From Neofusicoccum parvum (Eukaryota; Ascomycota; Dothideomycetes; Botryosphaeriales; Botryosphaeriaceae), in contig CP087206.1 in the NCBI GenBank assembly GCA_020912385.1, positions 4,216,001-4,280,000 on the forward strand: 64,000 bases of DNA, read 5' to 3'. Positions 42,618 to 53,654 of the stretch are shown here, in pieces. A model generated the notes under the pieces. It saw only the letters and a program-made list of their open reading frames with translations. It made no database searches and had not been told where the DNA came from. Position 1 is the first letter of the stretch. The number at the start of each line of letters is the position of its first letter. The position numbers were made by a program, and so were the translations under genes.

Positions 42618-44494
42618 CTAGCACATAGTTATAGTCTGTGGAACGGTATAATCATACATAGCAACATCCGAAATCCACTTCATTTCGATCCAAAAGTACG
42701 TGAGAAATACGTCCACACAAGCGGCTAGCAACATTACACCGGTGAATTTGCCATCGGAGCATAACGGAATAGTATATAAGTTCCTCTTCCGCTCACCATT
42801 GGTCGCCATGGGCAATGGTATTAGCTCTGTACAATCCATCTCTCCCGCTTTGCACTCCACGGTGGTCTCGAGAACGTCTGCTATTTGTAGGCTTGCAAAG
42901 CGTTCCGTGACATTAGCAAAAAGATTTGGCTGTATCAACATGGCCCATACGAGATCCTTGTTGGAGATGATGGTGGCCAAAGAGACGGATGCCTTGCAGA
43001 TGACTAACATATCCTCGACTGTAAAGACAGCGCGAACATTCTTTCGAATATGCTGGAGCCTGTTACAGAGCACCATGGAATCATGGAGCTCGCGAATATC
43101 CTGATGATTTGCAGACATGTCTGTGAGCAAAGTGTCTGGAAAGATTCGTTCAAGTTTGTTTGACTGAGAGTCCACATGCGAGTAGACCTCAGCGACGTCC
43201 GAGTAAAGGTGGGCAGTCGGGGAAAAACAAAACCCGTCGGGCTTGAGGAGTGCTATCGCGTCCTTCATGAGCTCAAGCATGTCGTCATCCATGCAGAGAG
43301 CGCCGAGACTGTATGGATATTTTTTCCGGTCGACCTTGTCGTGCTCGGTATACGTACGATGGTACTCCTGGCATTGACCGATGTCAAGGCCACGACTTTG
43401 TGCTAATTCGCCTTCAATAACCACCGAGAGTAGGCCAGGACACGGCTGCAGAACTTCTTTCGTCCCTTTTTTCTGAGCTATGCCCCTGGGGAATTCGGAT
43501 AGAGAGTCGATCTCCTTTTCCAATTGCTTGAGACGGGAGGTCAACTCGTCAGGTTGCTCCTTCTTGCCTCCTGCCATTCTGCCGATCACATCTTCTTGCG
43601 TCAAATCCGCTGCCATCATCAGCTCGTCGAAGAGGTGGTCATTTTGGGGGCGAGAAGTGTCCGAATCAGCGGAACTCTTGTTGCTGTCCAATAGTCCATC
43701 AACCGAGCGCTGGAGATCTTCTCCGGGACGTCGTCTGTCCGTGCCGCCGAGGTAAAGGAGTCTGTCGTCTAGCATAGACATACCGTTGATGGACTGCCAT
43801 AGTCGTGACTTGAGCGAATGAGGCTGGTCCGGTTTCTTCGTGTCCTTGTAGGAGTCGTGCACCTGTTGGGGCAGTTGATTTTCTAGGTGCCTCCTGGGAC
43901 GATACTCGCAAATGCAACCGTCAGCGCTGGCACGGAACTGCAGCCAGCCCAAAGGCCCCGACCACTGAGTGGGGAGAGGCATAGGTGACTTGAAGCTGGG
44001 CTTGTCCTCGTGCAATTGGAAGCCGAGCATCGAGCATATGCCAACCAAATCTTTTCCCTTCCATCGCATCGGAATGATTCCGTTGATCAGCTCCGACTGG
44101 ACGTTCATGGTATAGAGGTTTTCCGTGGCAGGAGATAGCCCTAGAGCTTTCATGAAGTTGACCCAGCTCGCTTTCGCCAAGCATCTCTCAGGGTCGCCGG
44201 TGGGATGTTGGTCTGGAATATCCGATCCGACATGTGGGGCTTCCAGGCCTCTTTAACGAGCATCGGCAAGCTGACTGTTGGTGTGTACATCTGGCTCTGC
44301 ATACCGAGGAGAGACTTTCTTTCAACCTTGGAACGCCATACCCCAAGAGACTCCGGGGAAAGTCCAAGCTGGTAGGCTCTGTGTTCCGTTAAAAGCTGTC
44401 GAGCGGCGGCTAATACGGTGAGGAGGGTTATCACAGCCACGAACGCAGCGAGCAAGGAGCAGGCGACCGAGATCCATTCGGGTACGGAGGACAT
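42618..44494 (-). CDS. Modin-like fungal membrane protein, split by a one-base frame break
   Basis: The N-terminus (44494 downward) is MSSVPEWISVACSLLAAFVAVITLLTVLAA, a signal-anchor TM. RQLLTEHRAYQLGLSPESLG and SLLGMQSQMYTPTVSLPML follow. The large C-terminal frame starts CLAKASWVNFMKALGLSP, then GIIPMRWKGKDLVGICSMLGFQ. These phrases are consecutive in one known fungal family, some members of which are annotated modin, a protein linked to vegetative incompatibility in Podospora. Here the two halves lie in different frames, meeting at about 44200-44206 (TNIP... to ...TGDPERC) with no room for an intron. One missing C in ATCCCACC (G3 at 44202-44204 on the plus strand) would explain it. If real, the gene is broken after ~100 codons. 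Intact length would be ~630 aa. Confidence 0.65.
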
Positions 44495-44765
44495 GTTTTT
44501 GTGATAACTCTTACGCAGTGTTGGTGGTAGAGTCTTTCTCCAAGTTGATTCGGTCGGCCAGAAAGACGTGTCAAGTGTCTTGAATGGAGATAGAGTACGG
44601 CTTGTGAATCTATACAGACACTCGTGTACATATTTATTCCTTTTCGCGCGTGAGGAATCTTGGTTGCATATGTCTTCTGCCTAGCTGCAATTTTCTTATG
44701 CTTGCATGTTCGAGGCAGTGCGATACGGAGAGACGGATTCAGCCTCGCGAAAACGACATTATATG

Positions 44766-44862
44766 CTCACCGGTCACTGCAAGTTATTCCAATTGTATAC
44801 TCACCGGTTGTTGCAAGTTATTGCAATTGTATACTCACCGGTTGCTGCAAGTTATTCCACTC
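44766..44862. repeat. 34-bp minisatellite, about three copies
   Basis: CTCACCGGT followed by (CA/TG)(C/T)TGCAAGTTATT(C/G) starts at 44766, 44800 and 44834, exactly 34 bases apart. The third copy is cut short by CACTCACGTG. Noncoding. Confidence 0.85.
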
Positions 44863-45069
44863 ACGTGCACATCAGCAGCCGCATACTCTTCTGGATAGCT
44901 TTTTGTCGAACTGGCAAAAGTACGACGCCGCACTGTTACTAGTGCGTGCTATTATGCCTTATATGCTGACACTTTTGCATGCCTACTAGGGTTTCGCCGT
45001 TCAGCGTCGAGCTTTCGCAACATCTATTCACCAATAAGCGTATGCCACGGAAGTTGGCCGCTTGCCGGC

Positions 45070-45104
45070 AAGCTTAGCTGCTGATCTGCACAGCAGCTAA
45101 GCTT
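45070..45104. repeat. Perfect 14-bp inverted repeat (hairpin)
   Basis: AAGCTTAGCTGCTG (45070-45083) and CAGCAGCTAAGCTT (45091-45104) are separated by 7 bases. No T-run follows, so it is not a Pol III terminator. It may be the remnant of a small foldback element. Confidence 0.75.
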
Positions 45105-45524
45105 ATCGGTGAAATTAATTTGAGAATGCGTGCGTCGATCATCCAGCTAGACCTGCTGCCTGGAGGCATGCGTAAGAACGAATTCAGCCTCGCTGTCTAG
45201 GGCACAGCCGCTTTACGAGACTACGTGGTCCTATGATACTACCATATCTATCCTGGATAGGTAGTAAGATCCCATATCTTGCATTGCAGCTGCGGCGATA
45301 TATTGAGCTGGAACGAATATGCATGCGTTGGACTTGCAAGTGAAATCAGCCTCGCCATCTCGGGCAAAGACTGACCGCGGCCAGAATTAGACACTTTTCC
45401 AAGGAGGAGATAAGCTCCACTATTTCTCACAACACCTCCACCCACAGGCGCGGAGCTAACCAATTCCTCCCGTCCCGCCTCACATCTACAATCAAATCCA
45501 GACTCGGTCCTCTGCTCTACTAAT

Positions 45525-45672
45525 TGTTGTAATGTTGATGAACAACGATGATCCATTGATGATTGGCATGAAGAGGAAGAGAGTGGGTGACCCGCTTGCC
45601 TCTTATACGAGTGATTGTGGCTAAGCTATGTGGTGTGATATAAGGAGACCTTGAAACACGTGATATCCAACA
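45525..45672. mobile_element. Solo LTR, 148 bp (same family as 58484-58631)
   Basis: Begins TGTTGTAATGTTGATGAACA and ends GTGATATCCAACA (TG...CA termini). Flanks are CTAAT and CTAAC, a 5-bp target duplication with one mismatch. The internal CGATGATCCATTGATGATTG and TGACCCGCTTGCCTCTTATAC are shared with the second copy. Confidence 0.85.
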
Positions 45673-45770
45673 CTAACCCTTCTTATTTATTGACCCCGAG
45701 ATTGCCTTCTATCCAGCTGCCGTGGTCTCCCTCGAATACCCCATCTCTACAATTAGCTACTCTCACTCAA

Positions 45771-48700
45771 ATGGCATCTCCCTTACAAAGCGAGTCTCCG
45801 TCCAGAAGCCAGCCTCCCTCTCGTAGACAATCCCCCTCCCGAATCCAACCTCCCTCGCAAGGAGAGTCTCCTTCTCGAACAGTGCTTCTTGGAAACACTT
45901 CTCGATCCTCAAGCTCGTCATAGACTTCTCTAAACGATACCGGACGACACATTTATGAACCAGTATCGCCAACTCTATTAGAGGGGGTTGAATCTCAGGA
46001 GGACCACGAGGAGGCACTGAATGCGGTAATAGCTGAGACAAACAGTCTCCTTGGCCTAAGGGAGGTCAAGGAACACTTCTTAGACCTCTGTGACTCGGTT
46101 CAGCTCCACCGGGTCCAAGGCGCGGATCCCAGACAGGAGCGCTTCCACATCATCTTTCAGGGAAACCCCGGAACAGGTAGGCTGTTGCGCCATCATGATT
46201 TCGGAGTCAGTGACTAATGCGTTGCTGTAGGGAAGACAACAGTTGCTCGACTATACGCAAAGCTTCTGCGCGCGCTCAACGTCCTGGAGTCCGACACCGT
46301 GAAAGAGACTTCTGGGGCTCAATTGGCTTCCATCGGACCGCAAAAAACCAGGGAGATGCTTAGGAGCATAGGCATAACGAACAACGACTCCGATGACGAC
46401 TTGACCAACGAAAACATTTTTTTCTCATCACCGGGACTCCGGCCCAGACATTTTCGGCCCTCTGGGGGCGTCCTCTTTGTGGACGAAGCGTATTAGCTCA
46501 CTGCACCACATGTGTCCAACGGGGGACGTCAGGCTCTCGATATTATACTTACGGACATGGAGAATAATATCGGCAAGCTTGTTGTTATCTTTGCAGGTTA
46601 CAATGAAGAGCTGGAAGCATTCTTCGGTCACAATCGAGGGCTGAAGAGCAGGATTCCTTACACTCTCCACTTTGAAGATTTTGGTGAGAAGGAGCTCCTT
46701 AGCATATTGCAGACCCGTATTCGAGAGAGATTCAACGGCCGGATGGTGGTTGAAGGTGGCTTGGATGGAAAGTTTATGCGGGTCGCTGTCCGCCGACTGT
46801 CTCGCGCTCGAGGAACGAAGGGTTTCGGGAATGCGCGTGCTGCTGAAATCCTCCTCCAGCAGATTCATCGACGTCAGGCAAGACGTCTAAAGACACATCT
46901 CAACCACACGTCAGACTTGATTTTCTTCTTCTCCATGGAAGACTTGGTCGGGCCAAGCCCTTCCCATGTTCGACGTCACAGCGTCGCCTGGGTTGAGCTC
47001 CAGAAGCTCACTGGACTTGATGCTGTCAAGAAATCCATCGAAGCCGCGATTGACTCGATTGAATGGAATTACGAACGAGAGCTGCAGGAAAAAGAGCCGA
47101 TAGCCTTCTCCCTGAATCGCGTCTTTGTCGGCTCGCCGGGGACGGGGAAAACCACTGTGGCTAGGCTTTACGGCCAGATACTCGCTGACCTTGGGCTCCT
47201 GAGCAACGGTACTGTGGTGATCAAGAAGCCCCCGGACTTCATTGGCGATGCTGTTGGAAAGTCGGAGGCCAACACAAAAGCCATCCTCGCGTCGACGGAG
47301 GGAAAAGTTCTCATCATTGACGAGGCGTACATGCTAGACCCCGGGGATTCCACCAGACAGCAGGAGTCATACAAAAGCGCCGTGCTCGACACTCTGGTTG
47401 GAGAAGTCCAAAGCGTTCCTGGTGACGATCGATGCGTCATTCTTCTTGGCTACGAAGACAAACTGCAGGCCATGTTTCAAAATGCTAACCCTGGACTGCC
47501 CGGAAGGTTTGCAACGGATGATCCTTTCTACTTCGATGATTTCAGCCCGGAACAGCTGCAGCTAGTCCTACGAGAGAAGATGCGCAAGCAAAATCTACAC
47601 TACACTCCAGAAGCACTGGAGGTGGCGACCGATGTCTTGAACAGAGCTCGATTGCGGCCGACGTTTAGCAACGGTAGAGAAGTCGACAATCTTCTAAACG
47701 CCGCGAAATTCCGCTACGTGGCAATAAAAACCAAGGCTCCTGCAGAAAGACGTAGTTCCAGCGTGGTATTCCAAGCACAGGACTTCGATCAGAACTTTTG
47801 TCGCGACAAACGAGACGTTAGAAGCTGTGGAGACGTGCTTCGAGGCGGCGTATCGGAGGAAGTCATTTCGAAGTTGGAAAGTTATCGGATGATAGCATCG
47901 GCAGCGGGCAAACATGGGTTTGATGCCTGGAAGATGATTCCCAGAACTCTCCTTTTCTTGGGACCATCAGGTTAGAGAGTTCATTCCTCAAGATCCTTCA
48001 TACTGAATGTTGACGAACTCACGAGATTTCAGGAACCGGAAAGACGACGGCTGCTAGACACATGGGCAAGCTGTTCTACAACATGGGTCTTCTATCGACG
48101 GATGTGGTAGTCGAGTACTCGGCAGCAGACCTGATCGGCCAGCACGTCGGACACACGGTCCCAAAAGTCGGAGAACAGCTGAAACGAGCCCTTGGCAAGG
48201 TTCTGCTCATCGACGCTGCCTACCGGCTGATGGAGAGCGGGTATGCAGCTGAAGCGATCGAAGAGCTCGGTTCCTTTATCAAGAGTCACTCCGACGCAAT
48301 GATCGTCATTCTGGCCGGAGACGCCCAGAAGATCTACAAGTTTCTGAGCGCTTGGCCCGTTCTTTCTGGCTTGTTCCTCGAAGAGGTCGTCTTTGAAAAC
48401 CTCAAGCCCAAGGATTGCGTGGAGCTCCTTGATCGCCGGCTGAAACAGATCATAGGAAAACCCATCAGTAGCGAATTCCTGACGGATCCTAGCTTACATG
48501 AGCACCAGAAGATTCTGAAGGCATTTACGATACTGTCAGGGTTTCCATGTTGGGGTAATGCCCGAGATGTAGACGTGTTGGCTTCTCGGATTGTACCAAA
48601 GGTTTTGACAGATCCAACCCAAAGTCTCGGCGCACCCCAAATACGCCTTGCGGAGGAGCAGGTGATGGACTGCATTAAAGAGATGTTTTCTACGAAATAA

Positions 48701-49054
48701 GCTAGGCTAGGAGGTAGAGGATCGTCGTCTACTTCTGGCCGGCCTGGTCAGGCGGCTAGCAACTTCCCTGGAGCAGCGACGGATCCTATGGCTGGCAATA
48801 ACAGCACAATGAGCCAAGCGACTCATCAAGCCGAGGCACTGAATCACGCTAAGTTGCAAGAGACCACTCCGCGTATGGTAGTCAACGAGGAAGCTCAAGA
48901 GGTGGATCGTAAGTACGATGAAGAGCAGGAGAAAGAATATACTACACAGCAGGCTCTTCGTGAAATGGGCGTTTGTGAAGAAGGTTTCCACTGGACTAGA
49001 GTGGAGGGTGGCTATCGATGTGAGGGTGGAACGCATTTTATATCTAATACTTAG
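45771..49054 (+). pseudogene. Triple CbbX/CfxQ-type AAA+ ATPase with three in-frame stops
   Basis: Exons 45771-46176, 46231-47970 and 48033-49054 sum to 3,168 nt in one frame (1,055 codons before the final stop). Three AAA+ domains are present. Domain 1: GNPGTGKTTVARLYAK and Walker B GVLFVDEAY. Domain 2: VGSPGTGKTTVARLYGQ and KVLIIDEAYML. Domain 3: LGPSGTGKTTAARHMGK and KVLLIDAAYRL, where the Walker B Glu is Ala. The C-terminus has the conserved tail REMGVCEEGFHW. The N-terminus is a Ser/Pro/Gln/Arg repeat. Stops interrupt at 45921 (TAG), 46494 (TAG, just after VDEAY) and 48698 (TAA). All three fit loss of a Gln codon by C-to-T at CpA. Fungal proteins of this type are often annotated as SpoVK-like; cellular role unknown. 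Confidence 0.8.
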
Positions 49055-49078
49055 AGTTAGACGTTCCTAATACTATAG

Positions 49079-49137
49079 TGTAACGGCGGGCCTCGGCCTC
49101 TAAGGATCTAAACACCTAAGAGGGCGGTAAGCCGTAT
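49079..49137. repeat. Dispersed ~60-bp repeat, copy 1
   Basis: TGTAACGGCGGGCCTC, then GCCTCTAAGGAT, AAACACC and GGTAAGCCGT match 58309-58367 with few differences. It lies 25 bases after the AAA+ gene's final stop. The TGT-start resembles the end of the larger LTR (TGTTACGGCG), so it may be an LTR fragment. Confidence 0.7.
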
Positions 49138-49740
49138 ATGGTTTCTATCACCCTCTGCTTTTTTGCAAGATCTAGCTCAGCGAAGACATACTGCTCCAGT
49201 AGTCGGGCAACATGCTCATCATGCGAGCTTTCGCGTTCACGGGCTAAGCAGGCAAAAACACTTCTGCTCCCAATTACTTGATCTACTCCCTCTCTTTCAT
49301 CGATATCTGCCCCTTCTGAAAGCAAAAATTCAAATATTTCCATCAGTCCGTTTTGCGCAGCATTCAGAATTGGTGATTTGGTATCAGCAGAGTGGTGGTT
49401 TATGACTGCGCCGTGCGAAACCAGGAGTTTAACACAGGAGAGACATTTTCCTTCTTCAACCACGGCTCTATGTGATAGACACATTAACGCTGTCGCTCTC
49501 TGCAAGTTTTCCATATGGACACTGGCCCCGCATTTGACCAGCTTCTGGACCAAATCAGAATCTGATTCGAACATTGCCAGCATAAGGGGGGTGTAACTGG
49601 AGATTTCCCATGGCTTTCGCTTGCTCTTTACCTCAACAGAGATTGCTGAACTTGTCAGCCTTTCAATGTCTCCGCCGATTCGTTTAATGCTTGAGATAAT
49701 AGACTCCAGGTTTTTGAAGTTGAATCCAGCACGGAATGGA
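49116..49740 (-). pseudogene. Ankyrin-repeat C-terminal fragment
   Basis: The minus-strand frame reads FNFKNLESIISSIKRIGGDIERL, then ISSYTPLMLAMFESD, LVQKLVKCGASVHMEN, CVKLLVSHGAVINHHSADTKSPILNAAQNG and FLLSEGADIDE. That is three to four ankyrin repeats with the TPL-A and G-(A/V)-x-(V/I) signatures. Upstream of ~49740 the frame is lost and no start or partner domain is found, so this looks like the 3' end of a larger repeat protein. The stop is at 49116. Confidence 0.6.
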
Positions 49741-51546
49741 AATGGGTGTTACGAATCTACCTGTATATAGAGTTGTTGGGGCACGATCAGCCACCAGGCT
49801 GATCATTGCTGAACCTTTTGTCGACTTCCAGTCGACAGAAGGTTGGCCGAATGGTCTTACACACCGTCTGAAACCCAACACGGTCGGTCCGTCGTAACAA
49901 TGGGGAGAACGTGACTTGCCTGCTGGTACGAAAGACCTGGCTGTGGGCCAGCTGACTCTTCATCCGTTGAGTTGACGTCGACAGTACGGCCACTGTTTAA
50001 CAAAAGCTAAAAAATAAAAGGATCCCTATGAATGGCGGCAAGATCCAATGGCGTGAGTCCCATACATCCAGCCTCCGGAAGCGTTCTTAACCCTATGGGA
50101 CTAGTTCCTATTTTTAGGCTCGTATAACCATGCACCATGTAAGGCTCCTGAGTCTACTACAGTCCTAGAGGTGCGAACCGCCTGCTCCTTGCAGGCGAGT
50201 AGCATGCGAGGCCGTACAAGTCACGTAACCCTCGCTTAGCTAGATATGACCACCTGGCCCATCGCCGGCCAGTCTAAATCCCTTAAGGATTCGTCTGTCA
50301 ATTGAAGCCAACTGCTTGTGTGCCATCTCTGAACTCCCTGTTTTCCTCCAGTCCTCACAGTTAGGGATGTCTTGTAAATTCGCGTTTAGTGCGGTCTGTA
50401 CAAGTGAAAGTCGTAGCCGACGGCCACGTCATTCTACCGCCTCGCTGCGTACCTAACTACCGTACCTACCCGCCGCACCTTGCTACTCGCTATTACTACA
50501 CCTACTACTCTCCGTACCTATCGCTCGCTCGCTATATCTATCGATTAGCATAGTAAGTAACGATTAATGCTACAAGCGAGCGAACGATATAGCTAACGAA
50601 GCGACACGGGCAGCGATACGGCGAGCGACCGACACGACCAGCGACCGACACGGCGAGTAACACGGCGAGCAGTATAGCGAGCAATACGATGGCCGACAAA
50701 GAGACGAATCCAGCGACCGAGAGAGCTAATGAACGACGCTAAGGCGACTCCCTAGCTTCCGCTTTACGACGCTTTGCAGGTTCCATGCATAGATACCCCG
50801 TCCCCTAATCCACGCGACGATCATATTGGGCCCAATGACGATCTTTTTCTCCATACTATACCCGCTGCAGGTAGTACTAGCTCCTTAACAATTTACCATT
50901 CCATCCGGCCGTTCTTAAACACGGAGGGGCGCCGAAGGTGAGGCGCACTACTCCTCAGATATGTCGGGAAGCTTTCGTATGGTATAGTTATCGTTGTACG
51001 AGAGGGGGAATATAAGTGCGCTATTATCAGGTCCATTTTTGTGTGGTGAAATACAGGTTCTCGGCTCAAAGACCGCAGCCAAAGGTCACACAAGGCAAAA
51101 CCTTTCGTCTCCGCTGAAATACCCCAACCTATAATAGAGCTAATCGATTTTCGCCCAGGGCGGTTAGGTCTCGCCGACGGAAAAGATACCGACACCGATA
51201 ATGTCGCCGTTCCGCGAATTGCACAACACCAGATCCAAGCCAGACTCACAGACGGAGCGTTTGATCCCTGCATCTGTCCGATGGGCCTCCGCCAGCTGCG
51301 CAAGGGAAGACAGGTGGGAGTGGTAAGGGGCGGCGAGAAGGGGAGTTTATAGAAGTAGTTCAAAGCTAACTGCATCAACAAAGGGGGGGAAACAAGGGAT
51401 GCAACACAGCAACAGCTCCCACATAATTATCACGTAAGAGCGTTTCCAATCTCCTCTATATAAGAAAAAGCTCTTCTCTTCCTTTTTTAATAAAGAGTAG
51501 TTCGCCTTCTACACATCTATTCAAAGATTCGAGTCTACAGTTAGAA
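49741..51546. other. 1.8-kb repeat-rich region without a supported gene
   Basis: Positions 50450-50720 are low in complexity. The left part is C/T-rich (CGCTCGCTCGC) and the right part G/A-rich (GCGAGCGACCGACACG), in a loosely inverted arrangement. A minus-strand open frame (50893-51381, ~162 codons from an ATG) has no recognised domain. An AT-rich promoter-like stretch lies before the transpeptidase start. Confidence 0.4.
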
Positions 51547-53394
51547 ATGATTGTCAAGCACTATATTTTTGCGCTTGCAGCCGCGCATGTACCGGCATCA
51601 TGGGCATCTCCCCCTAGCGATGAGGGAACACGCGGTGCCGTGGCCAGCGAGAGCTCTGAGTGCACCAAAATCGGGATCGACCTGCTTGCTCAGAACGGAT
51701 CAGCAGCCGATGCACTCGTTGGTACGGTCCTCTGTGTAGGAGTAGTCGCAATGTACCACACAGGTATAAGTCTCCCGAATAAGCAGGGACCAGTCAATGC
51801 TAATGGCAGGACAGGAATCGGTGGCGGCGGGTTTAGTGTCGTCCGCAGCCCAAAGGGCTACTACGAGTTCATCAACTTCCGAGAGACGGCGCCCGCGGCC
51901 GCGGAGCAGAACATGTTCAACAATGATGAAAGCTTGTCCGTGCGCGGAGCACTTGCACCGTAAGACAGCCAATCACTACAAAAAAAAGTGTCTGGGGTAA
52001 TCTGACTTTCCCATGCGCACAGCGCCGTACCCGGCGAACTGCGGGGGCTGCAGTATCTGCACAATCGCTACGGCAAGCTGCCGTGGAAAGACGTCGTCAT
52101 GCCATCGGCAAACCTCGCCAGGGACGGATTTCGGGTGTCGGAAGACCTGGTAAAGAGGATGGACTCGGTCAAGAACAACAGCTTTCTTGTAGACGATCCA
52201 TCGTGGGCGATTGACTTCGCCCCCAACAGACAGCGTGTCAAGTTGAACGACACAATGACTCGGAAGAGATATGCAAAGACGCTCGAAACAATTGCCGTGG
52301 AGGGACCCGACCCATTCTACAACGGATCGATTGCGAAAACAACCATTGCAGCGATTCAACAAGGCGGGGGAATCATGACCTTTCGAGACTTGGAGAACTA
52401 CACTGTGATCACACAGGAGCCCCTATCAACTACCTACAGAGGGTATCGATTGACTACCGGCCGTGCGCCTTCCAGTGGTGCTGTCGGGCTCAGCGTGCTC
52501 AAGATTCTCGAGGGGTACGATGACATTGGAAACCCGGAGTACATCAACATCACAGCTCACCGATTGGACGAGGCCTTTCGATTCGCCTACGCACAGGTCA
52601 GTAGATCTCCCTCAAGAGACTCCAGCTACAGGCGCTAACATACAGCTTAGAGAACCGCAATCGGCGACCCCTGTTTTGTCGCCGGCATGGACGGATATCA
52701 AGACCGGATGGTCAGCGACGCTGTCGCCAGCGAGATACGCGGCAAAATCGGCGACCAATCGCAAAATGTATCCTATTACAACCCGATGCTCATCGACAGC
52801 CTCGAGACGCCGGGTACATCGCACTTCGTCGCGGCCGACAGCTCCGGGCTCGTCCTCTCGACAACATCCACCATCAACCAGCTATTCGGCTCGCAGATCA
52901 TGGTTCCGGAGACTGGCATAATCCTGAACGACCAGATGGATGACTTCTCCATCCCCAACATCCCCAACCAGTTCGGATACCGACCCAACGTGGCCAACTA
53001 CATCGTACCGGGCAAACGCCCCCTATCCTCCACGACGCCAATGATCATCGAGTACCCGAACGATGGCGGCATATTTGGTGCCGTCGGTGCAGCGGGCGGA
53101 TCGAGGATCATCACTGCAACGGTTCAGAACGTCATCCTCATGCTGGACCACAAAATGGAACCGCGAGATGCCCTGGCTCAGCCGCGGTTTCACGATCAGC
53201 TGGAGCCGGACGTCGCCAGATTTGAGTGGGCATACAACAACGCGACGGTGGCCTTCATGAAGGAGCGGGGCCACAACGTGGAATGGATGGCGCCGGATCA
53301 GAGCTGGGTGCAGGCGTTAAAGCTGCTGCTGAACGGCACGTTTCTGGCGGCCGGCGAACCGCGACAGAAGAACTCAGCGGGGCTGGTGCTGTAG
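51547..53394 (+). CDS. Gamma-glutamyltranspeptidase, secreted
   Basis: Cleaves the gamma-glutamyl bond of glutathione or its conjugates; autoprocessed N-terminal-nucleophile hydrolase. Exons 51547-51763, 51815-51959, 52023-52596 and 52651-53394 give 559 aa. The first intron (51 nt) is in frame, so an unspliced ORF exists, but splicing restores YHTGIGGGGFSVV. The signal peptide is IVKHYIFALAAAHVPASWAS. Large-subunit motifs: GSAADALVGTVLC, FREtAP and PGELRGLQYLH. The small subunit begins at the Thr of PGTSHFVAADSSGLVLS, followed by STINQLFGSQI. Substrate-loop motifs PLSSTTPMI and GAAGGSRI are present. The neighbour is an AflR-like regulator, convergent. The GST at 12 kb is too far away to infer a joint pathway. 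Confidence 0.93.
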
Positions 53395-53654
53395 ATTGGC
53401 AGGATAGATGGAGGCCTCTGGTGGATGGTTTGTATTCGCTTCTTCCACGCTCATTCTGGCACACTTTGTCTCCTTCTTGTTGCACCTGATTGCTGCTCCG
53501 CTCGCCTTTCGTAGCATCAGCAATACACAACTCAGGTAAAGCTCTCATAGTATAAAAGAAAAAAAAAGTGAGTTTCTTGAGATATATGTACCGACGTGAG
53601 AAGGTAAATCTCCAGTCGTGGTGTTGAACCACTATCCTCCAGCCTCACCCCCCA
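53395..53654. other. Convergent 3' gap
   Basis: Short tail-to-tail spacer between the transpeptidase and the regulator. It contains an A-rich run (AAAGAAAAAAAAAGTG near 53556) and otherwise no feature. Confidence 0.5.

Larger units (their letters stand above)
44495..45770. other. Intergenic region with minisatellite, hairpin and solo LTR
   Basis: There is no gene in 1.3 kb. It contains the 34-bp minisatellite (44766), a long perfect hairpin (45070-45104) and a 148-bp solo LTR (45525-45672), each listed separately. The promoter of the AAA+ gene lies at the right end, between the LTR and 45771. Confidence 0.6.

Noticed and set aside
50893..51381. 162-codon minus-strand ORF left of the transpeptidase
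   Set aside because: No recognisable domain in this or the neighbouring frames. It lies beside a low-complexity repeat, so a gene cannot be supported.
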